Position numbers and translations under genes: made by a program. This document shows positions 42,362 to 51,301 of a DNA stretch of 64,000 nt, in pieces; within the stretch, counting starts at the first letter, position 1, and each line of letters opens with the position of its first letter. Under the pieces are notes generated by a model. It saw only the letters and a list, made by a program, of their open reading frames with translations, was not told the origin of the DNA and searched no databases. Location of the stretch: positions 62,001 to 126,000 of the forward strand of contig NZ_JASJUU010000006.1 of the NCBI RefSeq assembly GCF_030125375.1, in the 5' to 3' direction. Origin of the DNA: Pseudoalteromonas umbrosa. Lineage in GTDB: Bacteria > Pseudomonadota > Gammaproteobacteria > Enterobacterales > Alteromonadaceae.

Positions 42362-44908
42362 TTAATTACCTTGATTCATTTGCGTTAATTTATCGCCAAT
42401 TGGTTTAGAGAAGTTATATCCATCATACTTATCCCAATTGATAGACCAGGTCATCACACCACCGAACTTGGGATAGTTAAAGGCGGGTTTAATCGTTCCG
42501 CAACTTAAGCCTTTTGTCAGACAGTCTAATGCTGCGATAATATTTGCAGTTGGGGCCTGTCCTGAATTTGCCGATTTTGGACCTGAAGGCAAACCAATTG
42601 CTACTTGGTCGTCTCTCAGTGGTGCGAAACGCGTACCATCGGCTAAATCAAACCCTTCAATAAGCATTTTGGCGTGAGCAACCATCATATTCACAGAGCC
42701 TTCAGGTGCACTACCTGGCTCATATGGATTAGGTAGTCCGCCGTTATTGTAAAGCTGGACATGGAGTAAATCTAACGTGTCTCTCAGTGCATCAATAAGT
42801 GGAATATAAGCACCCCAAATGCCGGTGTAAGCAATCATTCCGCCATGAACATAAGGGTGTTCAGGGGCCATGGTGAGGACCATATTCCCGCCCATGTTTT
42901 GCTCAATTTGCTTGAGTGCTCTAGGTAAACGCGCTTGTATCTGTGAACCATGTACTAAATTCGAGCCACTCTCCAAGTCAATATCTAGCCCGTCAAACCC
43001 CCACTCTTGAATGATGTTGGTGAGGCTTGAAACGAACTTTGCTTCGTCAGCATCAGTGTTGAGCGTGATTGTACCTTCTGCGCCACCCAAGCTTAAAACA
43101 AATATCTTGCCTTGAGCTTGCAGTGCCTTCATATCAGCTTTGAATTGCACAGGATCGATCGGTGGACAGTTTGAACGTATGTCTTTTTCAAATGGTTTGA
43201 AGTGTACCGTACCATCTGAATTACGGTCATTTTCTGCAAAAGCGATATCAATGATGTCCCATGCAGGCGACATTTGTGCCAATGGGATGGGGCAACCTGC
43301 TGGATTGACAAAGTTATGCCAATAACCAATGAGCTTATGTGTTTTACCTATCGGCTTGTCAATGACAGAGATACTTGTCCCTGAGCTTGTTGCTTGATTG
43401 CCAGCACTATCTTTGGCAACGGCTGTCAGAGTTTGATTACCGAGGACTGAGGCTGTATAAGTCCAAGTGTATGGTGATGTCGTGTCGCTACCGAGCAACG
43501 TACCATTGGCGTAAAAATCTACACTGCTAATGGTGCCGGTGAGGGCTTGCGCTTGGGCACTCATATTTATTGTATCGCCAATCACATATTGGGTGCCCGC
43601 AGTGGGTGAGGTTAAGTCAATAACAACAGGTTTGTCTGTAACGTTTACTTGGATCTGCTGGGTAGCGATATTACCTTCATTATCGGTGGCATTAGCAGAT
43701 AACGTGGCGGCCCCCAGTGTCGAAGGCTGCCAATTGACCGTGGCTGTACCGCTTGTAAAGCTACCTAATAAGGTTTGACCGGCGTAGACATCTAATTGTG
43801 CTACGGAGCCATCTGCATCACTTGCTGTCACTGATACTTCTGTGGCTTGCCCTTGCAATAAAGTGCTATTTGGCTGTGGGGAAATGAAGCGTATTTCAGG
43901 TGCGATGGCGCAAATGCCTAAATCACTCCACGCATCAGACCAATGTTGTCCGACACCAGGCTCGTATGCCCATTGAGCATTTGAGCTACACCAGCCACTG
44001 ACGTCACAACGATATTTTCTATTGTTATGAGAGACAAGTTCACCATTTTGATAGGCTTGCCCTGCTTGATAGGACTTGAGACCTGCACAGCCCCCCTGCG
44101 AGGCAGAAGCGACCTTAACGTTAACCATGGTATCACTAGTTGCATTGCTGTTGTCGGTGGCTGAGATTTTAATTTGCACTTGACCTGTTGTGTCACTAAC
44201 CCAGTCATAAGCGATATTGCCATTGGCAAATGTAGCAACCTCAGTACTATTGACTGAAATTGATGCGCTAGCAATCGAGCCATCGGTATCGCTTGCCGTG
44301 GCTGTGATACGTACCACATCACCCAGCGTAAACTGGTCATTATTATTAGGTGAACTCAGTTCAATGACTGGCGGCGTATTATTACTAGTCTCTTTGACTT
44401 CTATATTCGCGGAGCTTGCTTGGCTAATCGCTCCTTGATCATCTGTTGCGACTGCGGAGACGACATGCGGGCCCAATTGTGCGACCCAGTTAATTTGATA
44501 GGGCGCTTGATTGTCAAAGCCCACTGAAACATCATCGATAAAAAACTCGACTTGCCCGACCGCGCCATCAGCATCGGATGCATTTGCCGACAAGACAACG
44601 CTGTCATTTTGCTTAAAAACACTTCCTTGAGCAGGGGTTAATAGGGTTATTTCTGGGTTTTGGTTGCCACCGCAAGCCCCTAAATTTTTCCAAACTCGAT
44701 AGTCCCCAGAATTTTGTTGAGGATCTTCATTTTGGCTATACCATCTTGCTTCAAACGCGCTATTTAAGTGCTTGATCTGATCTCCAGCACGATAGACTTC
44801 AGACGCTTGCCAAGTGGCTAAACCTGTACAGTTTGCAGCTAGGGTTTGCATGCTAGATAGCAGCAGCACGCTACTACCGAGCAAATAGCTCATATTGCTT
44901 TTTCTCAT
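42362..44908 (-). CDS. Secreted GH18 chitinase with two chitin-binding modules
   Basis: An 848-residue exported chitinase that would hydrolyse chitin outside the cell. ATG 44908 follows AAGGAGA; signal peptide MSYLLGSSVLLLSSMQTLA. Order: CBM5/12-type module (about 26-78, TWQASEVYRAGDQI), Ig-like domains (about 85-172 and 180-265), a second CBM5-type module (about 275-335, SYQAGQAYQNGELVSHNN, with four cysteines), two more Ig-like domains, and a GH18 barrel from about 530. The catalytic signature is GFDGLDIDLESG with Glu as acid/base. Some Ig repeats share the ATDDQG or ATDNEGN motif. It probably grants use of chitin in seawater. Confidence 0.93.
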   Translation of the reverse strand: MRKSNMSYLLGSSVLLLSSMQTLAANCTGLATWQASEVYRAGDQIKHLNSAFEARWYSQNEDPQQNSGDYRVWKNLGACGGNQNPEITLLTPAQGSVFKQNDSVVLSANASDADGAVGQVEFFIDDVSVGFDNQAPYQINWVAQLGPHVVSAVATDDQGAISQASSANIEVKETSNNTPPVIELSSPNNNDQFTLGDVVRITATASDTDGSIASASISVNSTEVATFANGNIAYDWVSDTTGQVQIKISATDNSNATSDTMVNVKVASASQGGCAGLKSYQAGQAYQNGELVSHNNRKYRCDVSGWCSSNAQWAYEPGVGQHWSDAWSDLGICAIAPEIRFISPQPNSTLLQGQATEVSVTASDADGSVAQLDVYAGQTLLGSFTSGTATVNWQPSTLGAATLSANATDNEGNIATQQIQVNVTDKPVVIDLTSPTAGTQYVIGDTINMSAQAQALTGTISSVDFYANGTLLGSDTTSPYTWTYTASVLGNQTLTAVAKDSAGNQATSSGTSISVIDKPIGKTHKLIGYWHNFVNPAGCPIPLAQMSPAWDIIDIAFAENDRNSDGTVHFKPFEKDIRSNCPPIDPVQFKADMKALQAQGKIFVLSLGGAEGTITLNTDADEAKFVSSLTNIIQEWGFDGLDIDLESGSNLVHGSQIQARLPRALKQIEQNMGGNMVLTMAPEHPYVHGGMIAYTGIWGAYIPLIDALRDTLDLLHVQLYNNGGLPNPYEPGSAPEGSVNMMVAHAKMLIEGFDLADGTRFAPLRDDQVAIGLPSGPKSANSGQAPTANIIAALDCLTKGLSCGTIKPAFNYPKFGGVMTWSINWDKYDGYNFSKPIGDKLTQMNQGN

Positions 44909-45020
44909 TGTTTTTCTCCTTACATGTTGTATGTTTTGTGAACAAAACGTATCCAGCATAGAGCTATGTTAAGGGTTAATCAATGGCTTTTTTATTTTGG
45001 CGATGTACGCAAACGCAGTG

Positions 45021-45044
45021 AGTCAGTGGCACGTGCCACTGACT
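45021..45044. repeat. 24-bp perfect palindrome
   Basis: AGTCAGTGGC is followed by ACGT and then GCCACTGACT, making a perfect palindrome centred on CACGTG. It lies ten bases beyond the 3' end of the MscS-family gene, on the path of its minus-strand transcript, and could form a 10-bp hairpin. No T run follows on the minus strand. Terminator, RNA-protecting hairpin or protein site cannot be told apart here. Confidence 0.5.
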
Positions 45045-45054
45045 GTCTTCAAGC

Positions 45055-45894
45055 TCAGTCGAACTTTGCTGCGCTTGATTTAACAGTGACAACACGCTGA
45101 GGGAATGGGATTTCGATTTGGGCATCCTTGATGCCTTGGTAAATCGCTAAATTAACGTTGAGCTTGTTTTCAATCAGAGAAATAGTTGGTGTCCAATAGC
45201 GATAGCTGATGGTAACTGCACTGTCAGCAAAGCCTTCAATGCCCACTTGTGGCGCGGGATCTGTTGCCACTCCCTCATAATTGCTGAGGATATTCTCGAT
45301 CACCGAAATGGCGGCGTCGGCTGAGGCGCTATAAGCGATACCAATTTGACCTTCGACATGTGAATAGTTGAATGAATTGTGCAGCACTTCACCAATAATA
45401 TGTTTATTTGGTACGGTGATTTCGACTTTTTGTTCATTGATTAAAATAGTATGACCAAGCTCAATTGACTTCACTTGCCCGCTGACGCCCTTAATGGAGA
45501 TTGTATCTCCCACAACAAAGGGGCGTGTTGCTATGAGTGCAAGTCCAGCGCCATAATTTGATAACATACCTTGCACTGCAAGGCCTGCACCAAGTGAAGC
45601 GGCACCTATGGCTGCGACAAACGGCGTTACGCTTATGCCGATTTTACCTAAGGCAATGATGATGAACATGGTCACTACAATGACCTTGACGACGTTAGCG
45701 ACAAAGTTTGTTAGGGTGATGTCGATATCATGTCGTGCCATCAACGTATGCGTTGCACCAGCCAACTTTTTGGCAAGCCATAAACCAAAAATTAATATCA
45801 AAATAGCCGCAAGTAATTGCATACTGTAAGTGAGCAAGTATGTGCGGATCATATCGTAGTACTTTTCAAACTGGGCGATTTCTTGCTCTATCAA
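45055..45894 (-). CDS. mscS: Small-conductance mechanosensitive channel (MscS family)
   Basis: A 279-residue channel that opens on membrane stretch to release solutes after hypo-osmotic shock. Three spans occur in the first 130 residues, with the glycine/alanine-rich pore helix AAIGAASLGAGLAVQGML and GAGLALI, followed by the beta domain with VGDTISIKGVSGQVKSIE and VTVPNKHIIGE-like TVPNKHIIGEVLHN. Length and pore helix match MscS (286 in E. coli). Paralogues exist in this family, so the symbol is tentative. Confidence 0.9.
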   Translation of the reverse strand: MIEQEIAQFEKYYDMIRTYLLTYSMQLLAAILILIFGLWLAKKLAGATHTLMARHDIDITLTNFVANVVKVIVVTMFIIIALGKIGISVTPFVAAIGAASLGAGLAVQGMLSNYGAGLALIATRPFVVGDTISIKGVSGQVKSIELGHTILINEQKVEITVPNKHIIGEVLHNSFNYSHVEGQIGIAYSASADAAISVIENILSNYEGVATDPAPQVGIEGFADSAVTISYRYWTPTISLIENKLNVNLAIYQGIKDAQIEIPFPQRVVTVKSSAAKFD

Positions 45895-45925
45895 GCGTTG
45901 CTCCTTGATCTATAGAGTGAGTTAA

Positions 45926-46615
45926 CTAAGTGTTCAGGTGATTGAGTATAGTAAATAATACAGGAACCCAAAACGCACTGATAAGTGCGCTTAAAATCAT
46001 GGCTGCTGATGCAAATGCCCCAGCTAAAGGGTGATGTTCCATAGCGGCGGCAGTCCCAATGGCGTGGCAGCTTACACCCAATGCAATCCCTTTGGCCTGT
46101 GGCTGAGTGATTTTTAGTCGTGTTAGGATGTGCATGCCAAATACACCACCAAACACACCGATTAAAATGACCATGGCTGCAGCGACACTTGGCATTCCAC
46201 CTAAAGATTCTGTGATCAGTAGGGTGATAGGGGTGGTCACAGACAGTGCCATCATGGTGCTCATCAATACGTCGTTTGCATTGAAAAGAGTACACAGCGT
46301 ATACGCGATAACCGTTGAACACGAAATCCCCGCGAAGGTACATACGAGCAGCAGCATGAAAACGGGTTTAATATAGGCATATTGCTGATAGAGCGGATAG
46401 GCAAGCGCGACGACTGCGGGTTCTAAAAACCAGTCAATTGGCATACTCGCCTGAAAGTAATTGTCGTAACTGCCCCCAGAAATGAGCAGTAACACACTAA
46501 TTAATGCAATACAGATTAATACTGGGTTTAATAGTGGGCTGGGCCAAGTAAGGTGTATTTTTCTCGCTATGATGAAAAGTAAAATTGTAAATAAACAAAC
46601 AAGCATACTAATCAC
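45926..46615 (-). CDS. LrgB/CidB family membrane protein
   Basis: A 229-residue polytopic protein of the LrgB family, proposed antiholin partner of LrgA or a metabolite exporter. Marked by STMMALSVTTPITLLITESLGG (in parts), VFGGVFGMHIL and GVSCHAIGTAAAMEHHPLAGAFA, the family signature near the C-terminus. The frame opens at 46648, but GTG 46615 has AAAGGAAAG a few bases before it and overlaps the lrgA stop, which fits translational coupling; an ATG at 46606 is also possible. Confidence 0.82.
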   Translation of the reverse strand: MISMLVCLFTILLFIIARKIHLTWPSPLLNPVLICIALISVLLLISGGSYDNYFQASMPIDWFLEPAVVALAYPLYQQYAYIKPVFMLLLVCTFAGISCSTVIAYTLCTLFNANDVLMSTMMALSVTTPITLLITESLGGMPSVAAAMVILIGVFGGVFGMHILTRLKITQPQAKGIALGVSCHAIGTAAAMEHHPLAGAFASAAMILSALISAFWVPVLFTILNHLNT

Positions 46616-46961
46616 GATACTTTCCTTTTGACGCGAGCTTACCAACAAGGATTAATACTAGGCAGGGTAATAGTGTTAGCAGTAAGCCTATTAGAAGTAA
46701 GTTGTCCGTTATTGTATTTAAATCACTGATAAATCCAACACCGACGGGAATAAAAAATAGTGGCAAGTATTTAATCAAAAATTGGCTGGTATGTGCGAGT
46801 CTCTGTGGCTTGATAATACGCCAATGCAGCAAAATAAAGAGCATCACTAATCCCACTAAAGGCGCTGGAATATTCAGAGCAGTGAGTGCGACGAGCAGTT
46901 TGGCACTGTAAAGGCAAACCACGATACAGAGCATAGAGAAAAGAGCGTTAAATAGTTGCAC
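46608..46961 (-). CDS. LrgA/CidA family holin-like membrane protein
   Basis: A 117-residue protein with four predicted spans, resembling the CidA/LrgA family of holin-like proteins. It contains LNIPAPLVGLVMLFILLHW and LPLFFIPVGVGFISDL, the family hallmarks, and a short basic C-terminal tail (KLASKGKYRD). The lrgB-like gene overlaps its stop. The pair probably acts together in the inner membrane; the role in gammaproteobacteria (autolysis or pyruvate/osmotic homeostasis) is not settled. Confidence 0.82.
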   Translation of the reverse strand: MQLFNALFSMLCIVVCLYSAKLLVALTALNIPAPLVGLVMLFILLHWRIIKPQRLAHTSQFLIKYLPLFFIPVGVGFISDLNTITDNLLLIGLLLTLLPCLVLILVGKLASKGKYRD

Positions 46962-46996
46962 GGCGTTTTATTGACAAGTTAATAAGCAAGCTGAGA

Positions 46997-47794
46997 TTAC
47001 TTCCATCTCGTACGCTTCTGATAAGGTTGAGTGTCACTATTTTTTACACCATTTTTCATGGCGATACGAGTGTTTTTTGAACTTAACAATTTAATTTGAT
47101 ACCAGGTTTCTAACCATAATAATTTACGTGAGGGCTGCTGATAGGCTTGATTATAAAGTAGCTTGATTGCTGCTAATGCATCGGGTGAGTGATGACGTAG
47201 CGCATCGACTTGTTGCTCAACATATTTTTTCGGTTCATCAGTGATAGTTGTGATAATACCTAGTTCTTGTGCACGTTGTGCGTTTATACGTTCAGCGTTC
47301 ATAGCAAGGAGTAAAGCATTATCTTGGCGTATATAGGATGGGATAATGATGCTCGTACCCATGTCGGGGCAAAGCCCCCACCTTGATTCCATAATGGCAA
47401 CTTGGGTATTTGATTTAGCAATTCTAAAGTCAGCGCCGAGTGCTATATGTAGTCCACCACCTAAACAATTTCCCTGTAAAATTGCATATACGGGAATAGG
47501 CAGTGTTCGCCAGCCAAGCACAATGCGTTGTACTAAATTTTGGTTTCCTGGGAGTATTTTGGCTAAAAGCTTTAAGATTTGCATTGGGCGCTTAGTCACA
47601 CTTTTGACATCGAGCCCAGCGCAAAAGTGTTCACCTTCTCCCTGAAGAAAAACGGCTCTAATACTATGGTCTGAGCGGATTACTTTTATGATCTTATCTA
47701 GCTGCTTAAACATTTCAAAAGACAGCGCGTTTTGCTTTTCTGGACGCTGTAGTGTGACCCAAGCTATGTCATTAGTAACTTCATAGTGCACCAT
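46997..47794 (-). CDS. Crotonase/enoyl-CoA hydratase family protein
   Basis: A 265-residue member of the crotonase superfamily. It carries RPEKQNALSFEMF, GEGEHFCAGLDVKSVTKR (first oxyanion segment) and LGGGLHIALGADFRIA (second). The first catalytic glutamate of classic hydratases is not obvious at the expected site after GLHIALGAD, so it could be an isomerase or hydrolase. No beta-oxidation genes lie next to it. Function beyond acyl-CoA chemistry cannot be assigned. Confidence 0.78.
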   Translation of the reverse strand: MVHYEVTNDIAWVTLQRPEKQNALSFEMFKQLDKIIKVIRSDHSIRAVFLQGEGEHFCAGLDVKSVTKRPMQILKLLAKILPGNQNLVQRIVLGWRTLPIPVYAILQGNCLGGGLHIALGADFRIAKSNTQVAIMESRWGLCPDMGTSIIIPSYIRQDNALLLAMNAERINAQRAQELGIITTITDEPKKYVEQQVDALRHHSPDALAAIKLLYNQAYQQPSRKLLWLETWYQIKLLSSKNTRIAMKNGVKNSDTQPYQKRTRWK

Positions 47795-48040
47795 AAAGGC
47801 TCCGAGGTTTTATTATTTTTCTTTTTGGTAAAGACTAGAGTAAAAAAACTAACACTTCCAGTTATTTGTTTTATGGGTACAAGCAAGTGTAGTTGTTGAG
47901 GTATTTGACAGGTTAAGTCCAAAATATGGTTTGGAAAGTGGTTATTTGGCGTTAAATTCATTTATTACACCCTATCTATGTAGAAAAAAAAATAGAGGTT
48001 TTGATATGATTAAAGTGCTTATTTAGTAAGGGGTGAGGAC

Positions 48041-48361
48041 ATGACGGTCAGATTAAGCAGTGTAGAAGAGGTAACACATCAGGCATACGATATTTTTCTT
48101 GAGTTGGCGCCAGATAATTTGTCACAAGAAGATATTGATTTATTTAATGAGCACAGAGAAGAATTTGGCTTTATCGAAGAGGCTGATGTTGATGACAGTT
48201 GGCAAAACATTGTCGCATTTGAACAAGAAGCTGAGAAAGCGCATTTTGTGCAAGTGATAATCGGTATTGAATTTGATGATGGTGATGAAGTATTTGCTAA
48301 AGTCCTGATAAGCAGAGATTTAGATGCACCATTTTGTCATGTTGTTTGGAAGCAATCGTAA
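48041..48361 (+). CDS. yciU: DUF440 putative dsDNA-mimic protein (YciU/HI1450 type)
   Basis: A 106-residue acidic protein similar in pattern to YciU and HI1450, which are proposed double-stranded DNA mimics. Matching segments: QAYDIFLELAPDNLSQEDIDLFNEHREEFG (in parts), DSWQNIVAFEQE, VQVIIGIEFDDGDEVFAKVLISRD and a CHVVWK ending. Asp and Glu are abundant along one side, as expected for a DNA mimic. Its target is not known. ATG 48041 follows GGGGTGAGG. Confidence 0.8.
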   Translation: MTVRLSSVEEVTHQAYDIFLELAPDNLSQEDIDLFNEHREEFGFIEEADVDDSWQNIVAFEQEAEKAHFVQVIIGIEFDDGDEVFAKVLISRDLDAPFCHVVWKQS

Positions 48362-48385
48362 AGAGTTAATTGTGTAGTGAGAAGT

Positions 48386-49201
48386 GTGAAGTTATTCCTT
48401 TTTATTTCTGCATTGTGCAGTATGCAGGTCTATGCGGTTGATCCATTTGAAGACTTCCATGAATATGGTGAGCTGTCAGAAGAAGAAATCCATGAGTTAC
48501 ATAAAGGTGAATTTTTATACGGAGATGTAGAGTTTGGGTTTATTTCCAATAGTGGTAATACCGACAACTCCTCATTTAAGTTAAAAGGGAATCTTTACCA
48601 AGATTTTCGATATTGGCGAAATCAGTTTAAGATTGATAGCCATTACGCTGATGAAACAGATACTGAAACGGGCATTAAGGATGAGACGGCATCGAGATAC
48701 TTTATTTCGGCGCAAACTAGTTATAAATTTGGTATAGATAACGAGTCTTTTTTTCTTTATGGAGACTACGAAGCTGATGAATTCAACGGCAGAAAATATA
48801 CTAGTACCTTTGTAGTTGGTTATGGAAATCGTATTTTCGAGGGGCGGAAAAACACGGTTGATTTTCATGTTGGGCCAGGTGTTTTAGTTTATCGCGTTGA
48901 TGATGAAACAGAGTTAATGCCTCACGAAAAAAGAACTGAAAAAGGGTATCTTTTACGTGCTTCTTTGCAGTGGGAGCGAAATATTTCGAAGCGAACTCGC
49001 TTTAATCAAGACTTTAGCTATGAAAGATCTGTTTCTGGTCTCGGTAATCGAAGTTTTTCTGAAACATCCTTGATTAGCCAAGTGATTGAAGGGTTGTCAC
49101 TTAAAGTGTCTTATACTTATCGGTATAATTCAGACCCTGAAGAAGATAAAAGTAAAGTAGACACCGAGTTTGGTGTGACCTTTGTGTATAGTTTTAATTG
49201 A
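48386..49201 (+). CDS. DUF481-type outer membrane protein
   Basis: A 271-residue exported protein resembling the DUF481 (putative salt-induced outer membrane protein) family. GTG 48386 gives a compact signal peptide (KLFLFISALCSMQVYA); an in-frame GTG at 48377 would add three residues. After a short acidic segment (LSEEEIHELHKGEF) it shows alternating strands such as GDVEFGFISNSGNTDNSSFKLKG (in parts) and LKVSYTYRYNSDPEEDKSKVDTEFGVTFVYSFN (in parts), ending in Phe-Asn like a barrel. It probably assembles in the outer membrane. Confidence 0.72.
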   Translation: MKLFLFISALCSMQVYAVDPFEDFHEYGELSEEEIHELHKGEFLYGDVEFGFISNSGNTDNSSFKLKGNLYQDFRYWRNQFKIDSHYADETDTETGIKDETASRYFISAQTSYKFGIDNESFFLYGDYEADEFNGRKYTSTFVVGYGNRIFEGRKNTVDFHVGPGVLVYRVDDETELMPHEKRTEKGYLLRASLQWERNISKRTRFNQDFSYERSVSGLGNRSFSETSLISQVIEGLSLKVSYTYRYNSDPEEDKSKVDTEFGVTFVYSFN

Positions 49202-49207
49202 GGCAAT

Positions 49208-49657
49208 ATGTATCAAAAGACACAGCTCGCATGGGCTATTTGGGGAATTCTAGCTTGGCTAGGTATTTTTGTTGTAATTGGGTTAGTTTTGCTCGGCGCA
49301 AATGTCGGTGTTATTTCATTTGGTGTGATTTTGTTACTAGTTGCTGTCGCATTTTATGGTTTAACTATTAAAGTTGATACAAAGAATCAGCAACTTAGCT
49401 GGTGGTTCGGGCCAAAAGTCGCAAAGAAAACGATTTTGTTTGATGATATCGAGGAAGTACGTGCGGTTACCAACTCTTTTCGACATGGGGTTGGAATACG
49501 AATTTCCCATGACGGTTGGGTTTATAGCGTTTCTGGTTTTAAAGCTGTAGAAGTAAGCATGGTTGATGGGACAAAGTACCGATTAGGGACGTCAGATCAA
49601 GCTGGTTTACTTGCTGCAATGAAAGAAAAAGTAAAGCAAGAAGAAAGCGCCGAATAG
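49208..49657 (+). CDS. Unknown membrane protein, possible PH-like domain
   Basis: A 149-residue protein not recognised. Two spans near residues 8-29 and 31-52 (LAWLGIFVVIGLVLL, GVILLLVAVAFYGL), then a cytosolic soluble domain of strands (IKVDTKNQQLSWWFGPKVAKKTILFDDIEEVRAV in parts, KAVEVSMVDGTKYRLGTSDQ) that resembles a bacterial PH-type (bPH) fold. Its stop codon lies in the loop of a terminator hairpin. The DUF481 gene is immediately upstream and probably shares its transcript. Confidence 0.6.
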   Translation: MYQKTQLAWAIWGILAWLGIFVVIGLVLLGANVGVISFGVILLLVAVAFYGLTIKVDTKNQQLSWWFGPKVAKKTILFDDIEEVRAVTNSFRHGVGIRISHDGWVYSVSGFKAVEVSMVDGTKYRLGTSDQAGLLAAMKEKVKQEESAE

Positions 49658-49668
49658 GCGCTTTTTTT
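49644..49668. terminator. Terminator that contains a stop codon
   Basis: AAAGCGCC and GGCGCTTT enclose a GAATA loop, followed by TTTTAA. The TAG of the membrane protein gene (49655-49657) falls at the junction of loop and right arm. It lies two bases before the 3' end of slyD, so it may serve both directions. Confidence 0.8.
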
Positions 49669-50152
49669 AATGGTCGTGGCCACAACCGCCAGTACCGTGC
49701 ACATGACCATGTGCTAGCTCATCGGCTGTAGCTTCACGCACATCTAGTATTTCTACGTCAAAATGCAGTGTAAGACCTGAAAGTGGGTGGTTGCCATCGA
49801 CGATCACTTCATCGTCTTCAACACCTATGACGATAACCGCCTGCTCACCTTCATCTGTTGTTGCACGGAATTGCATGCCAACTTCAACTTCTATGCCCTC
49901 AAACATACTCTTAGGTACAGCTTGGGTTAAATTGTCATTGCGCTCACCGTAGCCTTCTTCAGGCTGCACAGTCACACTAATTTTGTCACCGGCTTGCTTA
50001 TCGATGAGGGCGTTCTCTAGCCCTTCAATTAAAAAGCCTGTGCCAATGATAAATTCAAGAGGCTCTTCGTCAAACGTATTGTCAATGGTGTTTTGGTCAT
50101 CATCCAAAACAGCATAATGCATTTTTACCACTGCATTTTGAGCAATTTTCAT
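49667..50152 (-). CDS. slyD: FKBP-type prolyl isomerase SlyD
   Basis: SlyD is a cytosolic peptidyl-prolyl isomerase, chaperone and nickel-binding protein for hydrogenase maturation in enterics. The 161-residue product has the FKBP core split by an insert-in-flap domain, FIIGTGFLIEGLENALI and GYGERNDNLTQAV, then HPLSGLTLHFDVEI. The C-terminus is His-rich but short (HGHVHGTGGCGHDH), giving six histidines and one cysteine in 14 residues, compared with the longer tail of E. coli SlyD. A shorter metal-binding tail is common outside enterics. Confidence 0.92.
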   Translation of the reverse strand: MKIAQNAVVKMHYAVLDDDQNTIDNTFDEEPLEFIIGTGFLIEGLENALIDKQAGDKISVTVQPEEGYGERNDNLTQAVPKSMFEGIEVEVGMQFRATTDEGEQAVIVIGVEDDEVIVDGNHPLSGLTLHFDVEILDVREATADELAHGHVHGTGGCGHDH

Positions 50153-50162
50153 AGTATTTCCG

Positions 50163-51071
50163 TTAATTATCTTCTATAGAGTAAGGCAATGCCTTGATGT
50201 TTAGCGATACTGAGTCGTTGTCTTTAGGCCTCAATATTGCTGAATCTTCTAAGTCGTTTGGTAAGACTGCGAGTGCATAATATGTTTTAGTTTTCGAGTC
50301 ATATGCTTGATGAATGACTTTACCTGCTCTACGCCAGTTATTTTCTTCTAATTGCATTTCAAGATCTGTAGCATCAAGTTGCGTGTCAGATTGACCTTGA
50401 ACAATGAACATAGCACGTTTATTTTTGCCCAGATAACGCATTCGCGCTACTGTCTCTTGACCAGTATAGCAGCCCTTCTTAAAGCTGATACCATTTAAAG
50501 CTTGCAGATTGATCATCTGTGGAACGAACTCATCGATACCACGCTCGCCTAATTGTGGCTCTCCTGCCAAAATATCGCGAATTTGAAAGGCACTTGCATC
50601 TTGCTCGATGTTGAACAACTCAGGTAAAGATTCAATTTTATCAAAAATTAATATAAGGCTACTATCATCTAGTTTTAGCGCTTTACCTGACGCAAATTGA
50701 CATGCATTGTTATCTGCTTCGAACTGTAGGTTAAGTGCCTGACATACTTCATCATAGGCATCTGCTAGCACACCGAAGCACAGGTGTTCAGTTAACTTGA
50801 TATCTACTTTGGCAAATACACCATACTTACCTAGCTCACGGCAGGCAACCTCGGCTTCAGGCTCTGAGCCTAGTAAGCAAAAAGCATCGTCAAGGCGAAA
50901 GACACGCAGTGCTGCCCATAGCTTACCCTTTGGGCTACAGTGACCTGTCCATAAAAAATTATTTTCTTGGACTAGGTTAATATCTTGGGTAACTTGCCCG
51001 TGTAGGTAACTAAGTTTGTCTTGCCCGGATACTGAAAGCAAGCGAAGAGGGAGTTTGTATACTGTGGCCAT
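50163..51071 (-). CDS. ygfZ: Folate-dependent Fe-S protein YgfZ
   Basis: YgfZ is a folate-binding protein needed for some Fe-S enzymes and for the MiaB-type tRNA modification. The 302-residue product begins ATVYKLPLRLLSVSG, has LHGQVTQDINLV and the signature KGCYTGQETVARMRYLGKNKR (in parts) with the conserved cysteine. The ATG at 51071 fits better than the TTG at 51074. It is divergent from sdhE across a 230-base gap that contains their promoters, as in E. coli. Confidence 0.94.
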   Translation of the reverse strand: MATVYKLPLRLLSVSGQDKLSYLHGQVTQDINLVQENNFLWTGHCSPKGKLWAALRVFRLDDAFCLLGSEPEAEVACRELGKYGVFAKVDIKLTEHLCFGVLADAYDEVCQALNLQFEADNNACQFASGKALKLDDSSLILIFDKIESLPELFNIEQDASAFQIRDILAGEPQLGERGIDEFVPQMINLQALNGISFKKGCYTGQETVARMRYLGKNKRAMFIVQGQSDTQLDATDLEMQLEENNWRRAGKVIHQAYDSKTKTYYALAVLPNDLEDSAILRPKDNDSVSLNIKALPYSIEDN

Positions 51072-51301
51072 CAAGCTGATCCTGAGTAAATAATTTAGAT
51101 AATGTTACCTGATAAATGGGTGCTGAGATAGGTAAAAGCAAGATCAAATGACAATAATTCTTAACAATGATTATGGGTTATACAGTGCAGTTGGTTTTGC
51201 GCTAGCGCAATAGAAGTACGAACTCATTTTCCTGATTAGTTAGTATCGGTTATACTGCCTCACGAGATGTTTATATGCAAAATAAGAGGTAGTTGAGCAA
51301 T

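Noticed and set aside
45891..46343. 150-residue frame rich in His, Cys and Trp inside the lrgB-like gene
   Set aside because: It is the same strand in another frame; composition is that of a shadow of a membrane protein gene.
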